9,040 nt of DNA from assembly GCA_003161815.1 (NCBI GenBank), contig PMNN01000229.1:1-9040 (forward strand). Direction: 5' to 3'. The first letter of the stretch is position 1; every line of letters begins with the position of its first letter. The stretch is from Methanobacterium sp. GTDB lineage: Archaea > Methanobacteriota > Methanobacteria > Methanobacteriales > Methanobacteriaceae. The position numbers were made by a program, and so were the translations under genes. Shown piece after piece: positions 6,371 through 9,040 of this stretch. The notes below the pieces were generated by a model that was not told where the DNA came from, made no database searches, and was given only the letters and a program-made list of their open reading frames with translations.

Positions 6371-9040
6371 ATGATTAAGAAAGGAAATATTGTTATAAAA
6401 GGCGCGCGTGAACATAATCTAAATAATATTGATTTAACTATACCAAGGGATAAATTTGTCGTGATTACAGGAATCAGTGGTTCTGGGAAATCATCCCTAG
6501 CATTTGACACCATATACGCGGAGGGGCAGCGTAGATATGTTGAATCACTCTCAGCTTATGCTAGGCAGTTTTTAGGGCAGATGAAGAAGCCTGAATTGGA
6601 TTATATCGAAGGATTGTCCCCGGCGATATCTATAGATCAGAAAACCACTAAAATGAATCCTAGATCTACAGTAGGCACTGTAACTGAGATATATGATTAT
6701 TTACGTCTTTTATTTGCAAGGATTGGTGTACCCCACTGCTATCAATGTGGTGAAGAGATAAGTCAGCAAACAGCCGGGCAAATAGTGGACAGTATCCTAA
6801 AGGATGAGGAAGGAACTAAAATACAAGTATTAGCTCCAGTAGTTAATGATCGTAAAGGAGAACATCATAAAATATTTCAGGACCTTATTAAGAAAGGATT
6901 TATAAGAGTCAGAGTAGATGGTACTGTTTCAAGTTTAGATGATGAATTCAACTTGGATAAGAATCGTAAACACACTATTGAAGTGATTGTAGATAGATTA
7001 GCATTAAGATATGACCGTGACTTTAAAAGAAGATTAGCAGATAGTGTAGAAACCGCCCTAGAATTAGGAGAAGGATTAGTTATAATATTATACGGTGATA
7101 ATCGGGAGAAAGTGTTCAGTGAACACTTCGCATGTACTAAATGTGACATAAATTTTGAAGAAATCAGCCCTAGAATGTTCTCATTCAACAGTCCACATGG
7201 AGCCTGCCCCGAGTGCAATGGTTTGGGCAGTAAACTTGAAATAGACGCTGACTTAGTGGTTCCAGATGCTAATCTCACACTTAATGAGGGAGCTATCCTA
7301 CCCTGGAGTAAATCAAAAAAAAAGGATAATTACTATCATCAGATGCTTCAGGCGCTAGCTGATCATTACGGATTTAGCATGGACATACCCTTCCATGAAT
7401 TACCCGGTAAATATCAGAATATGATACTTTACGGATCCCCGGAAAAAATTCAATTTATCTTCAGCAGAAAAGGCAGGCAGCATCGTGTTAATCGTCGCTT
7501 TGAAGGAGTGATTACACGGATGGAACGCATTTATATGGAGACTAAATCCAATTATATGAGAAGCTATATTAACAAGTTCATGAGTGACCGTAATTGCCCT
7601 GTATGCAGTGGAACACGACTACGACCTGAGAGTCGATCAGTAACCATCGGTGATAAAACCATATCACAAATAGTGGAGATGCCCATTAAAGAGTCTAAAA
7701 AATTCTTTGAAGACTTAGAATTAAGTGATATGCATCATTATATTGCCCGAGAGATTTTAAAAGAGGTTAAGGAGCGACTTAAATTTTTAGTCGATGTAGG
7801 ATTAGATTACATCACCATGGACCGATCCTCAGGAACCTTATCAGGAGGGGAAGCCCAGAGAATACGATTAGCAACTCAGATTGGATCAGGCTTAGTAGGT
7901 GTACTCTATATTTTAGATGAACCCAGCATTGGATTACATCAACGGGATAACGCCAGGTTAATAGAAACACTTAAAAGATTAAGAGACATTGGAAATACTC
8001 TCATAGTAGTAGAGCATGATGAGGAAACTATAATGTCAGCTGATCACGTAGTAGATATTGGTCCAGGTGCTGGAGAACACGGCGGGAATATTATAGCATC
8101 AGGAACACCTCAAGAGATAATGGATAATCCTGAATCCATAACTGGAAGATATTTATCACGTAGAGAAACCATCAGAGTACCAAATGAACGTAAAAAATCA
8201 AATGGATATTCAGTCACCGTTAAAGGAGCCCGACATAATAATCTAAAAAATATTGATGTAACATTTCCACTAGGAGTTTTCACATGCATAACCGGCGTTT
8301 CCGGGTCGGGTAAAAGCACACTCATAAATGATGTACTATACAAGGGATTATATGGAAAAATAAATCATAAAAACCTTCTTGGCGGAAAACATGATGATAT
8401 ACTGGGTTATGATAATTTGGATAAAGTAATCATCATTGATCAATCCCCGATAGGACGTACCCCACGCTCCAATCCCGCGACTTATACTGGATTATTCACA
8501 TATATAAGAGAAATATTATCTCAAACACCTACATCTAAAAAACGTGGATATAAACCTGGTAGATTCAGTTTCAATGTTAAAGGCGGGCGTTGTGAAGCAT
8601 GCAGTGGTGATGGGATAATTAAAATTGAGATGCACTTTTTAGCGGATGTCTATGTCCCATGTGAAGTATGTGAAGGAAAACGGTACAATAGGGAAACCCT
8701 GGATGTACGTTATAAAAATAAGAATATTTCTGAAGTCTTAAATATGACTGTAGAGGAAGCGTTAGAATTCTTCAAGAACATTCCCCGTATACATAAAAAA
8801 CTTAAAACCTTAGATGATGTTGGTTTAGGTTACATTAAACTAGGACAGCCAGCCACCACTCTATCAGGTGGTGAAGCTCAGCGAGTGAAGCTTTCCAAGG
8901 AACTCAGCCGCCAGAGCACTGGTAAAACATTATACATACTAGATGAACCCACAACCGGATTGCATTTCGCTGACATTAAAAAGCTTTTACATGTACTGGA
9001 AAGACTGCGTGACTCGGGGAATACCGTGATAGTCATCGAA
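6371..9040 (+). CDS. uvrA: Excinuclease ABC subunit A (UvrA), 3' end cut by the window
   Basis: UvrA is the dimeric ABC-type ATPase that scans DNA for distortion and loads UvrB. The frame is open from the ATG at 6371 to the window edge (890 codons). UvrA is usually about 940-960 residues, so roughly the last 50-70 should lie outside. Both ATPase halves are complete in the key motifs. The first has Walker A GISGSGKS (34-41), signature LSGGEAQ (490-496) and Walker B ending D516-E517. The second has Walker A GVSGSGKS (642-649), signature LSGGEAQ (831-837) and Walker B D858-E859. Zinc-type cysteine pairs are C123/C126, C255/C258, C279/C282 and C409/C412. The C-terminal zinc finger is C741-x2-C744-x19-C764-x2-C767, which is important for damage recognition in bacterial UvrA. 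The UvrA-specific start (IKGAREHNL, 9-17) separates it from other ABC proteins. It abuts uvrB with no gap. An A9 run (7315-7323, Lys-rich SKSKKKD) is in frame. Confidence 0.97.
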   Translation, partial: MIKKGNIVIKGAREHNLNNIDLTIPRDKFVVITGISGSGKSSLAFDTIYAEGQRRYVESLSAYARQFLGQMKKPELDYIEGLSPAISIDQKTTKMNPRSTVGTVTEIYDYLRLLFARIGVPHCYQCGEEISQQTAGQIVDSILKDEEGTKIQVLAPVVNDRKGEHHKIFQDLIKKGFIRVRVDGTVSSLDDEFNLDKNRKHTIEVIVDRLALRYDRDFKRRLADSVETALELGEGLVIILYGDNREKVFSEHFACTKCDINFEEISPRMFSFNSPHGACPECNGLGSKLEIDADLVVPDANLTLNEGAILPWSKSKKKDNYYHQMLQALADHYGFSMDIPFHELPGKYQNMILYGSPEKIQFIFSRKGRQHRVNRRFEGVITRMERIYMETKSNYMRSYINKFMSDRNCPVCSGTRLRPESRSVTIGDKTISQIVEMPIKESKKFFEDLELSDMHHYIAREILKEVKERLKFLVDVGLDYITMDRSSGTLSGGEAQRIRLATQIGSGLVGVLYILDEPSIGLHQRDNARLIETLKRLRDIGNTLIVVEHDEETIMSADHVVDIGPGAGEHGGNIIASGTPQEIMDNPESITGRYLSRRETIRVPNERKKSNGYSVTVKGARHNNLKNIDVTFPLGVFTCITGVSGSGKSTLINDVLYKGLYGKINHKNLLGGKHDDILGYDNLDKVIIIDQSPIGRTPRSNPATYTGLFTYIREILSQTPTSKKRGYKPGRFSFNVKGGRCEACSGDGIIKIEMHFLADVYVPCEVCEGKRYNRETLDVRYKNKNISEVLNMTVEEALEFFKNIPRIHKKLKTLDDVGLGYIKLGQPATTLSGGEAQRVKLSKELSRQSTGKTLYILDEPTTGLHFADIKKLLHVLERLRDSGNTVIVIE

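Noticed and set aside
6136..6513. 125-codon open frame on the minus strand across the uvrB-uvrA junction
   Set aside because: Both overlapped genes are certain; the frame carries no family motif.
6877..7278. 133-codon open frame on the minus strand
   Set aside because: It lies wholly antisense to uvrA, whose motifs and frame are clear; it has no recognisable domain and no ribosome binding site was identified.
8110..8343. 77-codon open frame on the minus strand
   Set aside because: It is antisense to the second ATPase half of uvrA and has no supporting signal.

Overview
The window looks like chromosomal DNA from a mesophilic methanogenic archaeon, most likely of the order Methanobacteriales (Methanobacterium or Methanobrevibacter type). 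Three things support this: AT-rich DNA with very AT-rich intergenic stretches and heavy use of AGA/AGG and ATA codons; archaeal-looking GAGGT/AGGAG ribosome binding sites; and a response regulator of REC-PAS design whose Cys-rich C-terminus resembles the methanogen-specific output domain MetOD1. From memory, Methanothermobacter has a similar run of regulator, uvrC, uvrB and uvrA. No search was run.

Layout. Positions 1-182 are non-coding. A single-domain KaiC-like ATPase gene (183-887) and a REC-PAS-MetOD1-like response regulator gene (1020-2279) lie on the minus strand, downstream of uvrC (2349-4148, minus). A 266-bp, very AT-rich divergent promoter region (4149-4414) separates uvrC from uvrB (4415-6370, plus). 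uvrB is followed with no gap by uvrA (6371 to beyond the right edge; 890 codons visible, the last few dozen missing).

How the genes work together. The window encodes a complete bacterial-type nucleotide excision repair set. UvrA2 and UvrB find and verify damage, UvrB is loaded at the lesion, and UvrC cuts on both sides of it. All catalytic motifs that can be checked are intact. uvrC is probably co-transcribed with the response regulator (69 bp apart, no clear terminator or promoter between). The KaiC-like ATPase follows after a 132-bp gap that holds a candidate terminator, so it probably has its own promoter.

The least explained parts are regulatory. There are two perfect inverted repeats of equal 24-bp span in the divergent region, one about 30-35 bp in front of each of uvrC and uvrB. 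A two-component-type regulator and a KaiC-like ATPase also sit beside the repair genes. No CRISPR array, insertion sequence, tRNA or rRNA was seen.
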